From Geobacillus kaustophilus (GTDB taxonomy: Bacteria > Bacillota > Bacilli > Bacillales > Anoxybacillaceae): a stretch of 64,000 nt of DNA. The notes under the pieces were generated by a model. That model was given only the letters and a program-made list of their open reading frames with translations. It had not been told where the DNA came from and searched no databases. The stretch lies in NCBI RefSeq assembly GCF_000948285.1, contig NZ_JYBP01000003.1, positions 1,426,001 to 1,490,000 on the forward strand, read 5' to 3'. A program made the translations under genes and the position numbers. Below are positions 53,199 to 61,733 of the stretch, piece after piece. Position 1 is the stretch's first letter. The number at the start of each line of letters is the position of its first letter.

Positions 53199-55289
53199 TC
53201 ACTCCTTCGCCAATGTCCAATAATCATCGAAAAATTGTTCCAAATGAGCGCTGATAAGCAAATGCACTTGTTCTTCATCACCGTGCGTCAAGATGGCGAG
53301 CGTTTGCTCGTCTTTGACGAACAGCGAGCTGATGTGGCTTAAGACAGCCAACATCTCCTCGTCCACATCCGCCGGTCCAAGAAGCAGCACAACCGTGTTG
53401 ATGTCCATCGGCTTCCCATCCATGCCCGCTGCCGTCTGCGGCGCATCCAGCCGGTACATTGTCAGCGATGGGCGAAGGACAGCGAAGCTTCGGGCGTGGT
53501 AAAGCGCCAACCTCGTGCCAGGGACGCCAAGCCCGCCAAGCGACTCGCGGCGCCGCAGCTCCTCAAGCACGACATCGGCATCGACAATGACGCCATTTCG
53601 CTCAAGGCGGCGGCACGCATCAGCCAACAACTCATGAATCGAACGGACCTTGACCACCTCGAGGGAAAAACCGTCCAAAATGTGAATGATTGTCTCGCTG
53701 ATGCGCCGAACCGCCTTCATTGTGTCGAGCGCCGGCCGGTTTCGCCGTGCCATCGGCTCTTTCTCCATCCGTTTTTCAGCGGCCGATTTCCGCTCCAAAC
53801 ACTCGCGAATCTTCCGCGCTTCCTCCTCTGTCAGCATCGGGCTGACGACGATATGCGGCCCATACTCCTCCGGAAGCGGCACGGTCGAGATGACGAGATC
53901 GTACCCGCTTACATCTTTTCCTTTCCATTCAAACACGGAAGCTTGTTCCAGCGAAACAATGTCCGGAATCTCTTTTTTCAGCCTCGTCGCTAACATTTTC
54001 GCCGTCCCAAGCCCGCTCGAACAAATGACGAGCACCTTCCAACCTTTTTTCTCCCGCATAAGCGCAGCCGCAAAATGAAGCACTAAATAGCCGATCTCCT
54101 CGTCCGGCACCGGAATGTCGCCAAACAGCTGCCGCGCCCCGTCTGCGACAATGACAAACAGCTCTGCATAGTCTTGTTTGATTTGATCGAGCAGCGGATT
54201 GGCGATCCCCATTCCATGTTCAAGACGGTACAGTGCCGGTTTTAAGTGAACGACCAGGTCTTCATATAGCGTGCAGTCAACCGACAAATCGACGCCAAGT
54301 TCGCGGCTGACAAAGCGAATGAGCTGTTGCGCTTTCATGCCGACGACCAAGCTCGGCTCTTCCATCACTGCTCCTTGGCGGCTGCGCCATTTCGCTCCCA
54401 TCAAGTGCATCGTCATATAACCGATCTCTTCTTTTGGGATGTCAACGCCAAAAGCGCGTTCTAACGATTCAGCGAGCACTCCGGCAATTTCGTACTCTTT
54501 TGTTGCCTGAATCGCCTGCAAATCTTGCTGGTCAAAATGGATCGCTTCTCCCCGTTTGATGCGCTCGATGGCAAGAGCCAAGTGAACGACAAAGGCGATG
54601 TACGAGCTGTCGGCCATCGTAAATGGGAGCTTTTCTTTCACTTGCTCGATTTGTTTTTCAATGACGGTGAGCTTTTTCCGATCAACGAGCCCGAGCAGCT
54701 TCTCCGCCATCGTATCAAACGGATCGTCCGCCCGCTTTTGGATCGTCTCTTTCATCAGCGCCAAAAATTCATGTTCATCGACATGACGGAACAACAAATC
54801 GCTGATGAGGCGCCGTTTTGCTGATTCCGAACCGGCAAGCTCGACACCGTATCCGCGCTTGCGGATGAGCGAAAGCCCGTACGCTTCTACCGTTTGTTCC
54901 AATTTGTCCAAATCCAAGCTGACAGTGGCGACCGTGACGTTCAAGTCATGGGCCAATGAGACGAGCTTCACCGGCTCGGTGGCTTCCAACAGCGCAATTA
55001 AAATCATGAGCTGCCGCTCTTCGGGGGTGTATTCATGATGAGAAAGGCGAAGCAACTCTGCGGCCAGCGCCTGCTTGTTTTCTTCCGCCCCGACGAGGCG
55101 AATGCCGACCCCCGCTTTTTTCGCCAGCCCGAGCCCGTAGCGGCGCAAGACGGATTCAAGTCCTTGCAAATCACGGTGAACCGTGCGGGCGCTGACATTC
55201 AGCTCTTCGGCCAACTCACCAACTGTCACGTCTCGGTCATCCGCCAACAACCGCTCAAGCAGCTTTCTCTCCCTTGCCGATACGTACAT
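53199..55289 (-). CDS. mtlR: Mannitol operon transcriptional activator, PRD/BglG-type
   Basis: This 696-residue regulator has two N-terminal helix-turn-helix modules (VGELAEELNVSARTVHRDL), two PRD domains at about 190-400 with histidines such as FVVHLALAIERIK and MTMHLMGAK, an EIIB-like domain with CSSGLGTAKML near residue 415, and a C-terminal EIIA-like domain with GVPGTRLALYHAR. G. stearothermophilus MtlR has this size and layout; PTS phosphorylation tunes its activity. It has its own 5' region with repeats at 55319 and 55421. Confidence 0.94.
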   Translation of the reverse strand: MYVSARERKLLERLLADDRDVTVGELAEELNVSARTVHRDLQGLESVLRRYGLGLAKKAGVGIRLVGAEENKQALAAELLRLSHHEYTPEERQLMILIALLEATEPVKLVSLAHDLNVTVATVSLDLDKLEQTVEAYGLSLIRKRGYGVELAGSESAKRRLISDLLFRHVDEHEFLALMKETIQKRADDPFDTMAEKLLGLVDRKKLTVIEKQIEQVKEKLPFTMADSSYIAFVVHLALAIERIKRGEAIHFDQQDLQAIQATKEYEIAGVLAESLERAFGVDIPKEEIGYMTMHLMGAKWRSRQGAVMEEPSLVVGMKAQQLIRFVSRELGVDLSVDCTLYEDLVVHLKPALYRLEHGMGIANPLLDQIKQDYAELFVIVADGARQLFGDIPVPDEEIGYLVLHFAAALMREKKGWKVLVICSSGLGTAKMLATRLKKEIPDIVSLEQASVFEWKGKDVSGYDLVISTVPLPEEYGPHIVVSPMLTEEEARKIRECLERKSAAEKRMEKEPMARRNRPALDTMKAVRRISETIIHILDGFSLEVVKVRSIHELLADACRRLERNGVIVDADVVLEELRRRESLGGLGVPGTRLALYHARSFAVLRPSLTMYRLDAPQTAAGMDGKPMDINTVVLLLGPADVDEEMLAVLSHISSLFVKDEQTLAILTHGDEEQVHLLISAHLEQFFDDYWTLAKE

Positions 55290-55318
55290 CGCCGTTCACC
55301 TCCCATCCTAGAGGCGGT

Positions 55319-55435
55319 ATTGTTGACATTTTTGAAATAAGCTATGACCTTTTCTATTTTTATTGTAAGGGCTTTTTTCTTGATTTGACAACGAATAAAT
55401 GTTTCGTTTTCGTCATTGTTATTGTTGACATTTTT
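55319..55435. repeat. Direct repeat of ATTGTTGACATTTTT upstream of mtlR
   Basis: The 15-bp word occurs at 55319-55333 and 55421-55435. It contains the near-palindrome TGTTGACA. It lies in the 310-bp mtlA-mtlR gap and may be a regulator site. Confidence 0.45.
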
Positions 55436-55560
55436 TAATTTTGCATACATGTTTCTCTTTCGCCGTTTGACGAAGTTCACAGCGGTTGGGCCCATCCATA
55501 CAGATGGAAGCGGATGAAAGTGTCCCAAGCAGTCGAGGTAAACACGAAATCGCAAAGCAA

Positions 55561-55587
55561 AACGCAGGGGAACGCCATTCCCCCGCG
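55561..55587 (-). terminator. Stem-loop after mtlA
   Basis: ACGCGGGGGAA pairs with TTCCCCTGCGT (one mismatch) around a short loop, followed on the minus strand by TTTGC. It would limit read-through from mtlA to mtlR. Confidence 0.65.
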
Positions 55588-55599
55588 TCTCATGTCCAT

Positions 55600-57051
55600 T
55601 TACTCATTCTTTTTCAATCGCTCGATCAACTCATCATATTTCGGGCTGTTTAAGAAGTTTTCCACCGACACATGGTACGCGTTCGGCAACTTTGCTTTTG
55701 CCCGGTCGGTTAGGTTTTGATGAGTGACGACGATGTCGGCATCCGGCGGCAGCTGGTTGATCGCCGTGTTCGTCACTTCGATATCGAGCCCGGCCTTTTG
55801 CACTTTGTTGCGCAAAATCGACGCCCCCATCGCGCTTGAGCCCATTCCGGCATCGCACGCGAACACAATTTTTTTCACGCGGCCAGGAACCACTTGCTGA
55901 ACCGCAGCTGCCGAAGCGGCTTCTTTCTGTTTCAACGCCGCGGCTGCTTGGCTTTTTTTCCCTTTCAGCTGTTCCATTTTTTCCGTTGCTTTCGTCAAAT
56001 CTTCTTCCTCTTCGTTTTGTTTCGCCGATTTTAAGAACACGGACGCGACGAGGAATGACACGGCCGCCGCAACGAACACACCCGCCAACACGCCGAAGTA
56101 ATTCCCTTTTGGCGTCATCGCCAGCAAGGCGAAAATGCTTCCCGGCGACGGCACCGCCACCAGACCGGCATGGAACACGGTAAATGTAAACACCCCGCTC
56201 ACCCCGCCGGCCATCGCCGCCAAAATCAAAATCGGGCGCATGAGAATGTACGGGAAGTAAATTTCATGAATCCCACCTAAGAAATGGATAATAACCGCCC
56301 CCGGCGCCGACTGTTTCGCCATTCCTTTGCCAAACAGCCAGTACGCCAGCAAAATGCCAAGTCCTGGGCCAGGGTTCGTTTCCAGCAAGAACAAAATCGA
56401 TTTCCCGGTTTTCGCCGCTTGCTCGACGCCGAGCGGGCTTAAAATCCCATGGTTGATCGCATTGTTCAAAAACAGCACTTTCCCCGGTTCAATGAACAAG
56501 TTCGCCAGCGGCAACAAGTGCCAGTCGATAATTTTTTCGACTCCGGCTGCCAACGTTTTACTGATCCCAGAAATGACCGGGCCGACTCCTTTAAAAGCGA
56601 GCAACGTCAACACGCCGCCGACGATCCCGGCCGAGAAGTTGTTGACGAGCATCTCAAATCCTTGCTTCACTTTCCCTTGGAACAACCCATCCACTTTTTT
56701 GATCACATAACCGCCAAGCGGCCCCATGATCATCGCGCCTAAAAACATCGGGATTTCCGAACCGACGATGACCCCCATCGTCGCTGTCGCCCCCACGACG
56801 CCGCCGCGGACGTCGTACACCATTTTCCCGCCCGTATAGCCAATCAACAACGGCAACAAATACGTAATCATCGGCCCGACGAGCTTCGCAAACGTCTCAT
56901 TCGGCAGCCACCCGGTCGGGATAAACAGGGCGGTAATCAGCCCCCAGGCGATAAACGCCCCAATATTCGGCATAATCATGCCGCTCAAATAACTGCCAAA
57001 CCGTTGAATCTTTACACGGAAGCCTGTTTCGTTTCCGGTTGTATGCGTCAT
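55600..57051 (-). CDS. mtlA: PTS mannitol-specific EIICB component
   Basis: This 483-residue membrane transporter imports and phosphorylates mannitol. The IIC domain (about residues 15-340) includes SYLSGMIMPNIGAFIAWG, NNAINHGILSPLG and GGIHEIYFPYILMRP. After a charged linker rich in Lys/Glu/Ala, the IIB domain carries phospho-Cys399 in VFACDAGMGSSAMG. There is no fused IIA domain. First gene of the mtlA-R-F-D series; a cre-like site overlaps its promoter region. Confidence 0.95.
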   Translation of the reverse strand: MTHTTGNETGFRVKIQRFGSYLSGMIMPNIGAFIAWGLITALFIPTGWLPNETFAKLVGPMITYLLPLLIGYTGGKMVYDVRGGVVGATATMGVIVGSEIPMFLGAMIMGPLGGYVIKKVDGLFQGKVKQGFEMLVNNFSAGIVGGVLTLLAFKGVGPVISGISKTLAAGVEKIIDWHLLPLANLFIEPGKVLFLNNAINHGILSPLGVEQAAKTGKSILFLLETNPGPGLGILLAYWLFGKGMAKQSAPGAVIIHFLGGIHEIYFPYILMRPILILAAMAGGVSGVFTFTVFHAGLVAVPSPGSIFALLAMTPKGNYFGVLAGVFVAAAVSFLVASVFLKSAKQNEEEEDLTKATEKMEQLKGKKSQAAAALKQKEAASAAAVQQVVPGRVKKIVFACDAGMGSSAMGASILRNKVQKAGLDIEVTNTAINQLPPDADIVVTHQNLTDRAKAKLPNAYHVSVENFLNSPKYDELIERLKKNE

Positions 57052-57090
57052 AAAGCTGTTCCTCCTTTTCTGCTTGACTGTACCTTTATC

Positions 57091-57104
57091 TTAAAACGCT
57101 TACA
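57091..57104. promoter_or_regulatory. cre-like site upstream of mtlA
   Basis: Minus-strand TGTAAGCGTTTTAA has one mismatch to the CcpA consensus. Just upstream, TTGTCA occurs twice (57135 and 57150, 15 bp apart), a candidate MtlR site. Confidence 0.6.
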
Positions 57105-57193
57105 ACCGGCCTTCAATGAGAAGTAAACGCGATTTTGTCAATGGGGTTATTGTCAGGTTTAAAAAAGAAAAAGGCCCAGCGCGGTGGGCGGGG

Positions 57194-57358
57194 CTACAGC
57201 GTTTCTTCCGCTAGCAACAAAGCCTCTCGATAAAGACGTTCGGAGAGATAAAATCCATTTTCAAGCAAAGTGTCTAACAGCGGCTTTACTTCCGTTATTT
57301 TCCCATTCTTCTTTCCAAGAATCAAAATTCCAATTGTGCCGATAGGTCGTAAAAGGAA
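57194..57358 (-). pseudogene. C-terminal fragment of a DUF3368/PIN-like toxin protein
   Basis: About 54 codons end at the TAG at 57194. The segment GTIGILILGKKNGKITEVKP, LLDTLLENGF and SERLYREALLLA closely follows the DUF3368 C-terminal pattern of VapC-like (PIN) proteins. There is no start codon and no antitoxin gene next to it, so this is a remnant. Confidence 0.7.
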
Positions 57359-57369
57359 TTGTTTAGACA

Positions 57370-57415
57370 ACCCGTGGTGCTAGTTGAGCGCTAGCGCTCA
57401 ACTAGCACCACGGGT
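57370..57415. repeat. 46-bp perfect palindrome
   Basis: Bases 57370-57392 (ACCCGTGGTGCTAGTTGAGC then GCT) are followed without any spacer by their exact reverse complement. No flanking U-run marks it as a simple terminator. Confidence 0.9.
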
Positions 57416-57464
57416 ATTTCCTATTACCAATTTCATCTTCAATGTTTTTTTATGGAAAACTTCT

Positions 57465-58065
57465 TTAGTTTAAATTGATGTACTTTGGTGGTGATGTTTT
57501 CGCACAAACGACAAGCCCGTCATAACAAGCGCTAGGTTTGATAAGATTTAATTGCTTCCCTTCATGCATTGTGTAAGTGTGCTTAAAAAGCCAACGGTTT
57601 TGAGGCACTTTTCTTTGCCGCGAGATATCGAAAAATCCGATTTCATGCCCGGCTTGCTTGATTCGAAACTCGATGCTATCTTGATCAGGCTGCCGCACTT
57701 CATATACACTGCGATTATTTTCCGCTGCTTGCTCACTATACATAAAGAAGCCAATGGTATAGGAGAACTCCTTGATTTCGGGAGGTAAATAAGAAAATGT
57801 CGATGGAAATCCTAGAAATCTCCTAGATTGCTTCATTATATGCCCATTGTGCGCCCATACTATTATCTTCTCGTTTGGAAACATCTCCTGTGCCAGCCAC
57901 AAAATATTGTCAGCCATTGCCTTATTCCGGATTTTTATCGCTTTCACGAAGTGGGAAGAGATCATCTGCATGAGGGACATTCGGTTCTGCAAAATTCTCT
58001 GCCACAAGCAAAAAAGCGTCTTTTCCAAACTTATCTTGTAATGCAAGGCGGTTTTTATCTAATAA
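57465..58065 (-). pseudogene. Erythromycin-esterase-family fragment, N-terminus lost to IS4 copy 2
   Basis: The C-terminal ~165 residues match the EreA/EreB-like family: IRNKAMADNILWLAQEMFP, then IIVWAHNGHIMKQS with the catalytic-region His, then YSEQAAENNRSVYEVR and the end. Upstream, a second frame reads ALQDKFGKDAFLLVAEN, also family-like, implying a frameshift near 57.96 kb. The fragment abuts IS4 copy 2 at 58065. The normal length is about 400 residues. Confidence 0.72.
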
Positions 58066-59427
58066 CTGTAGATGAGCAAAATCACTAACATAAATTTACA
58101 TCAAAACAAAAAAGGAGACATGAACCCGATTCCTTGGTTAGAATAGATGTGTCATCAAACCATTCACAAGGAGGTTCATGTCTCATGAATAGATTCGCAC
58201 ATCATCAAGGAATTCACAAGTTTTTCACGGTGTTAGGATTGGCGCTTTATTTCTCAAAACCTGTCCTAAAGCATCTTGTTCATATCGTGGATGCGATGAT
58301 CACGAAAGGCTTTTCGGGAACGTTGACCGATCTTCATCACGGGAGCTTTCACCCCAATCATCGAACGACACTCAGCCATTTTTTCACGAAAAGCCCTTGG
58401 GAGGAAGAAACATTGCTTCGCAAACTCCAGCAGTGGATCCTTCGTCGCGTCGAACGAAGCGCGAAACGAGAGAATCAACCCATTTTTGTTTCGATCGATG
58501 ACACGATTTGCCAAAAAACGAAGCCCTCGCCACGGGCAACAAACGCCATTCAAGGGTGTGATTGGCACGACTCTCATACAGAGAAAAAGTCGATCTAGGG
58601 ACATTCTCTCGTTTGGCTTATGGTTCATACTGCAACCCAGGCGTTTCCCTTTGCCTTCCGCCTTTATGATAAGACGGCGGGAAAAAGCAAAGGAGAACTC
58701 GCGATCGAGATGCTTTCTTCGTTGGATGTACGCCGTCCCGCTTATGTGCTGATGGATTCTTGGCATCCATCGAAAGCGCTCGTGGAAGCTTGTCTGAAAA
58801 AAGGATTCCATGTCATCGCGATGCTCAAAACGAACTGCATTCTCTATCCGAACGGCGTCGCCGTTCAAACGAAGCAGTTGAGCCGCTCCATCGAACCAGA
58901 CGACACTCGCCTCGTCACGGTGGGAGAAGAGCGCTATCGCGTCTATCGCTGCGAAGGAGCGCTCAACGGTCTCGATGATGCGGTGGTGCTGCTTGTTTGG
59001 AAAGCCGACCAACCGATGACATCTGAACATCTTCATTGCGTCTTGAGCACGGATCGAGAGCTAAGCGACGAAGACATCTTGCGCTGCTATGCCGAGCGTT
59101 GGTCAATCGAATGTTTCTTTCGTCAAGCGAAAGATCAACTGAAACTCGATGGGTACCGCGTTCGCGGGCGTCGGACGGTGAAACGGTATTGGATCTTGGT
59201 GCAGCTGACTTACGTGTACAGTATGTTCGAGTCCAACTGTGATTTTTCGGATGGGCTCGATCTTCTGCGCAAGAGAAAAGGACATAGCCTCGTGGAGTTC
59301 ATTTACAGCGCAGCAAAACAAAATATTCCTATTGACGCCGTGAAAACACAGCTCCATGTGGCATAAGGGGTACCCTGTTTGTCTCTTTTTGTATGGTAAT
59401 TATTGTTATGAAAAATGCTCAACTACA
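58066..59427. mobile_element. IS4-family element, copy 2
   Basis: 1362 bp, same ends as copy 1 (CTGTAGATGAGCAA and CTGTAGTTGAGCAT, inverted), opposite orientation. No target duplication is seen; a host gene is missing sequence at this point. Confidence 0.85.
58185..59366 (+). pseudogene. IS4-family transposase with internal stop (copy 2)
   Basis: The frame is intact through the site where copy 1 is shifted, but codon GGG of copy 1 (in KSIGGHSL) is TAG here, stopping after about 138 residues. The rest, including YVLMDSWHPSKALVEA and YAERWSIECFFRQAKDQLK, is open. Start ATG 58185 has AAGGAGG. Confidence 0.88.
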
Positions 59428-59454
59428 GTAATATATTCAAGCTTAACACCTCCT

Positions 59455-60657
59455 TTACATTACAGTTTCTCTTGGCGTACCTTTTCTCTCATTAATTAAT
59501 AACGAAGATAAACTAGTAACTATACCCAAAGCACCTGCAATGAAGAAAAGATATTTTATATTGAAATAATCAACACTGACCCCAAAAATAAACTGGGCTA
59601 CTGGCGTTGAAAGCATTGAAATCGCCATCATAATACTATTAACTCTTCCTAATAAATGAATAGGCACAGAACGTTGAACAAAAGTAGGTATAAGGACTCC
59701 TATAAAACCAGTAATTAAGCCAATTACAAAAACGAAAATTAGAATAATCAAAAAATTTTGGGTGAAACATAGTGCGGCAATACCAGTAGCTTGTAAAAGA
59801 AAAGATAAATAAATAATCTTCAATTCAACCTTGTGAATGCTTTTAACTGAAAAGATTAAACCAGTTAACAAACTTCCCATTGACATCGATGAATATATAT
59901 ATCCTAAATACTTAGCATCACCACTAACATTTTTAGCTAAAAAAGGGAACAATACATTAACCCCGTTTGCTCCAATATTTACAAAAAACATAGTTATAAC
60001 CAAATAAAAAATCATTTTTTGTCTATTCAAAAAACTAAAACCAAGTCTTAAATCCGAAAAGTAAGAAGTTTCGTCATTATTATCGTTCATATTTTCAAGA
60101 TGACTATTTTTAGAGTCAATAAACAAAATTAAAAAAGTTGAAAATACATATAAGATAGAAATGGCTATCAAGGAATGTTCTATTGAGATTGATTCAACCA
60201 TCCAAGCGGCGATTAAAGGGCCCAAAATGATCGTTGTTCTTACAACAGTGAAGTATTGACTATTGAGACGACTCAAATATTCAGTAGCGACTAATCTTGG
60301 CTTTATTGATTCTGAGGCTGACCAATAAAAAGCATCAATCGCTCCAAACAAAACGGAGACCATTATGAGAATTACAAAAGAGATAGTATGATCCCATAAC
60401 AGAATAGCCAAAACTAACACAATGATTGCCCTTATCATGTCTGACAACCACAGAAACAACTTTGCCCCTATTCGATCAATAACCGGTCCGCAAAGAAGCC
60501 CAGCAATAAATCTCGACAAACCTAGGGAAAATAAAACTGCTCCCATCAAAAAACCTGATTGTAAAACATCAGCAATATACCAAGCTATAACAACACTGTA
60601 TATGACATCCCCCAAGTTTGAAAGAAACGTTGCTATACAAAATTTTGTAGCGTTCAA
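59455..60657 (-). CDS. MFS efflux transporter, DHA3 (macrolide-efflux-like)
   Basis: This protein of about 400 residues has 12 helices. It has the DHA3-type opening (ATFLSNLGDVIYSVVIAWYI), motif-A-like LCGPVIDRIGAKLFLWLSD, and a mid-loop of charged residues (DSKNSHLENMNDNNDE). The TTG at 60657 lies seven bases after AAGGGTG and removes about 75 upstream codons that derive from a MITE and spacer. The gene is AT-rich. After its stop, AAAGGAGGTG and a TTG start introduce a next gene that is cut after four codons by IS4 copy 2. Confidence 0.82.
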   Translation of the reverse strand: MNATKFCIATFLSNLGDVIYSVVIAWYIADVLQSGFLMGAVLFSLGLSRFIAGLLCGPVIDRIGAKLFLWLSDMIRAIIVLVLAILLWDHTISFVILIMVSVLFGAIDAFYWSASESIKPRLVATEYLSRLNSQYFTVVRTTIILGPLIAAWMVESISIEHSLIAISILYVFSTFLILFIDSKNSHLENMNDNNDETSYFSDLRLGFSFLNRQKMIFYLVITMFFVNIGANGVNVLFPFLAKNVSGDAKYLGYIYSSMSMGSLLTGLIFSVKSIHKVELKIIYLSFLLQATGIAALCFTQNFLIILIFVFVIGLITGFIGVLIPTFVQRSVPIHLLGRVNSIMMAISMLSTPVAQFIFGVSVDYFNIKYLFFIAGALGIVTSLSSLLINERKGTPRETVM

Positions 60658-60770
60658 AATGATCACCCTTAGAAAGATTGAGACTAGGCATGTAATGCAC
60701 TTGTGAAACAGAACAAAATCAAAACATAGGATAAGGGGCGGTTTTAATATAACTAAAGATTCATTATATT

Positions 60771-60923
60771 GGTTCATCACCAAAAGATGTACTTGAATTT
60801 TAAAGACAAACATGATAACAATGTTGCTCAAAGAGACGTATGGTATTAAAAGGAAAAAAGATGTTTTGATTTTCTCAATCATGATCGTCTTTATTTGTCA
60901 AGTACACTTTGTGGTGAAGATCC
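60771..60923. mobile_element. 153-bp ISL3-type MITE, inverted copy
   Basis: Same length and nearly the same sequence as copies at 27781 and 44134, in the opposite orientation. Flanking octamers ATTATATT and ATAAAAAA do not match, so the copy was rearranged after insertion. The 405-bp gap at 60667-61071 otherwise shows only an IS4 remnant. Confidence 0.88.
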
Positions 60924-60935
60924 ATAAAAAAATGT

Positions 60936-61012
60936 CTCCACGTGGCATAAGGGGTACCCTGTTTGTCTCTTTTTGTATGGTAATTATTGTTATGAAAAAT
61001 GCTCAACTACAG
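60936..61012. mobile_element. IS4-family 3' end remnant
   Basis: These 77 bp match the last part of the IS4 copies, from the CTCCACGTGGCATAAGGGG region to the CTCAACTACAG terminus. The rest of the element is absent. Confidence 0.85.
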
Positions 61013-61071
61013 TTTTTTAGTAAAATAATGGATAATCAACACTCGTGATGCAAAACAAATAATTTGCAAAT

Positions 61072-61716
61072 TTACAACAGTTCAACATGTTCTAGTTTAT
61101 GCTTATTGATGCGAAACACGTGGTCACAAAGAATATTAATATCTTCCTGATTGTGACTTGTAAGTAAAATTGTACGCCCTTCATTCTTGAAAGATAGTAA
61201 TAGATTTCGAATCCTATCTACGCTTTCTGCATCCAAAGCATTGAATGGTTCATCTAGTATAAGTATTTGTTGATCTTCCATAATTGCTTGAGCAATAGCT
61301 AATTTCTGCTTCATACCTAAAGAGTAATGCTTAACCTTTTGTTTGGCTTTCGGTTGCAATCCAACGATCTCCATTGTTTCGAAAATCTTATCATCGCTGA
61401 TTTTCCCTCTGATCATTGCTAGTTCCTTTAAATTTTGAAACCCGGTTTTATTCGCAATATAACCTGGACGATCTATAATAATACCGATATTTTCTGGGAA
61501 TCTCTTACTTTTTCCTATCTCTACCCCATCAACAATAATTGTTCCTTCATCTGGGAACACAAATCCACATACCATCTTAAATAGAACGGATTTACCAGAA
61601 CCATTCGGTCCTACAATGCCATATATTTTTCCTTTTTCTACATTCAAGTTAACACCTTCAAAAAGAGTTAATCCCTTATAAGATTTACTTACGTTTTTTA
61701 ACGAAATAATAGACAT
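61072..61716 (-). CDS. ABC transporter ATP-binding protein (BcrA/YxlF type)
   Basis: This 214-residue ATPase has Walker A GPNGSGKSVLFK, signature YSLGMKQKLAIAQ, Walker B ILILDEPFNALDAES and the switch His in LLTSHNQED. The short length and YSLGMKQK signature place it with ABC-2/BcrA-type exporters, including bacteriocin immunity transporters. It lies 17 bp downstream of a large membrane protein gene on the same strand. AT-rich. Confidence 0.88.
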   Translation of the reverse strand: MSIISLKNVSKSYKGLTLFEGVNLNVEKGKIYGIVGPNGSGKSVLFKMVCGFVFPDEGTIIVDGVEIGKSKRFPENIGIIIDRPGYIANKTGFQNLKELAMIRGKISDDKIFETMEIVGLQPKAKQKVKHYSLGMKQKLAIAQAIMEDQQILILDEPFNALDAESVDRIRNLLLSFKNEGRTILLTSHNQEDINILCDHVFRINKHKLEHVELL

Positions 61717-61733
61717 GCTTTCATCCCACCCAT

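Noticed and set aside
58066-59427. Target duplication around IS4 copy 2 or cross-matched with copy 1
   Set aside because: Flanks were compared within and between copies, in both orientations; no matching 8-12-mers were found, so neither simple insertion nor simple inversion could be shown.
60658-60882. N-terminal extension of the MFS gene
   Set aside because: These 75 codons lie in MITE and spacer sequence, are not transporter-like, and a ribosome site with a start occurs at 60657.
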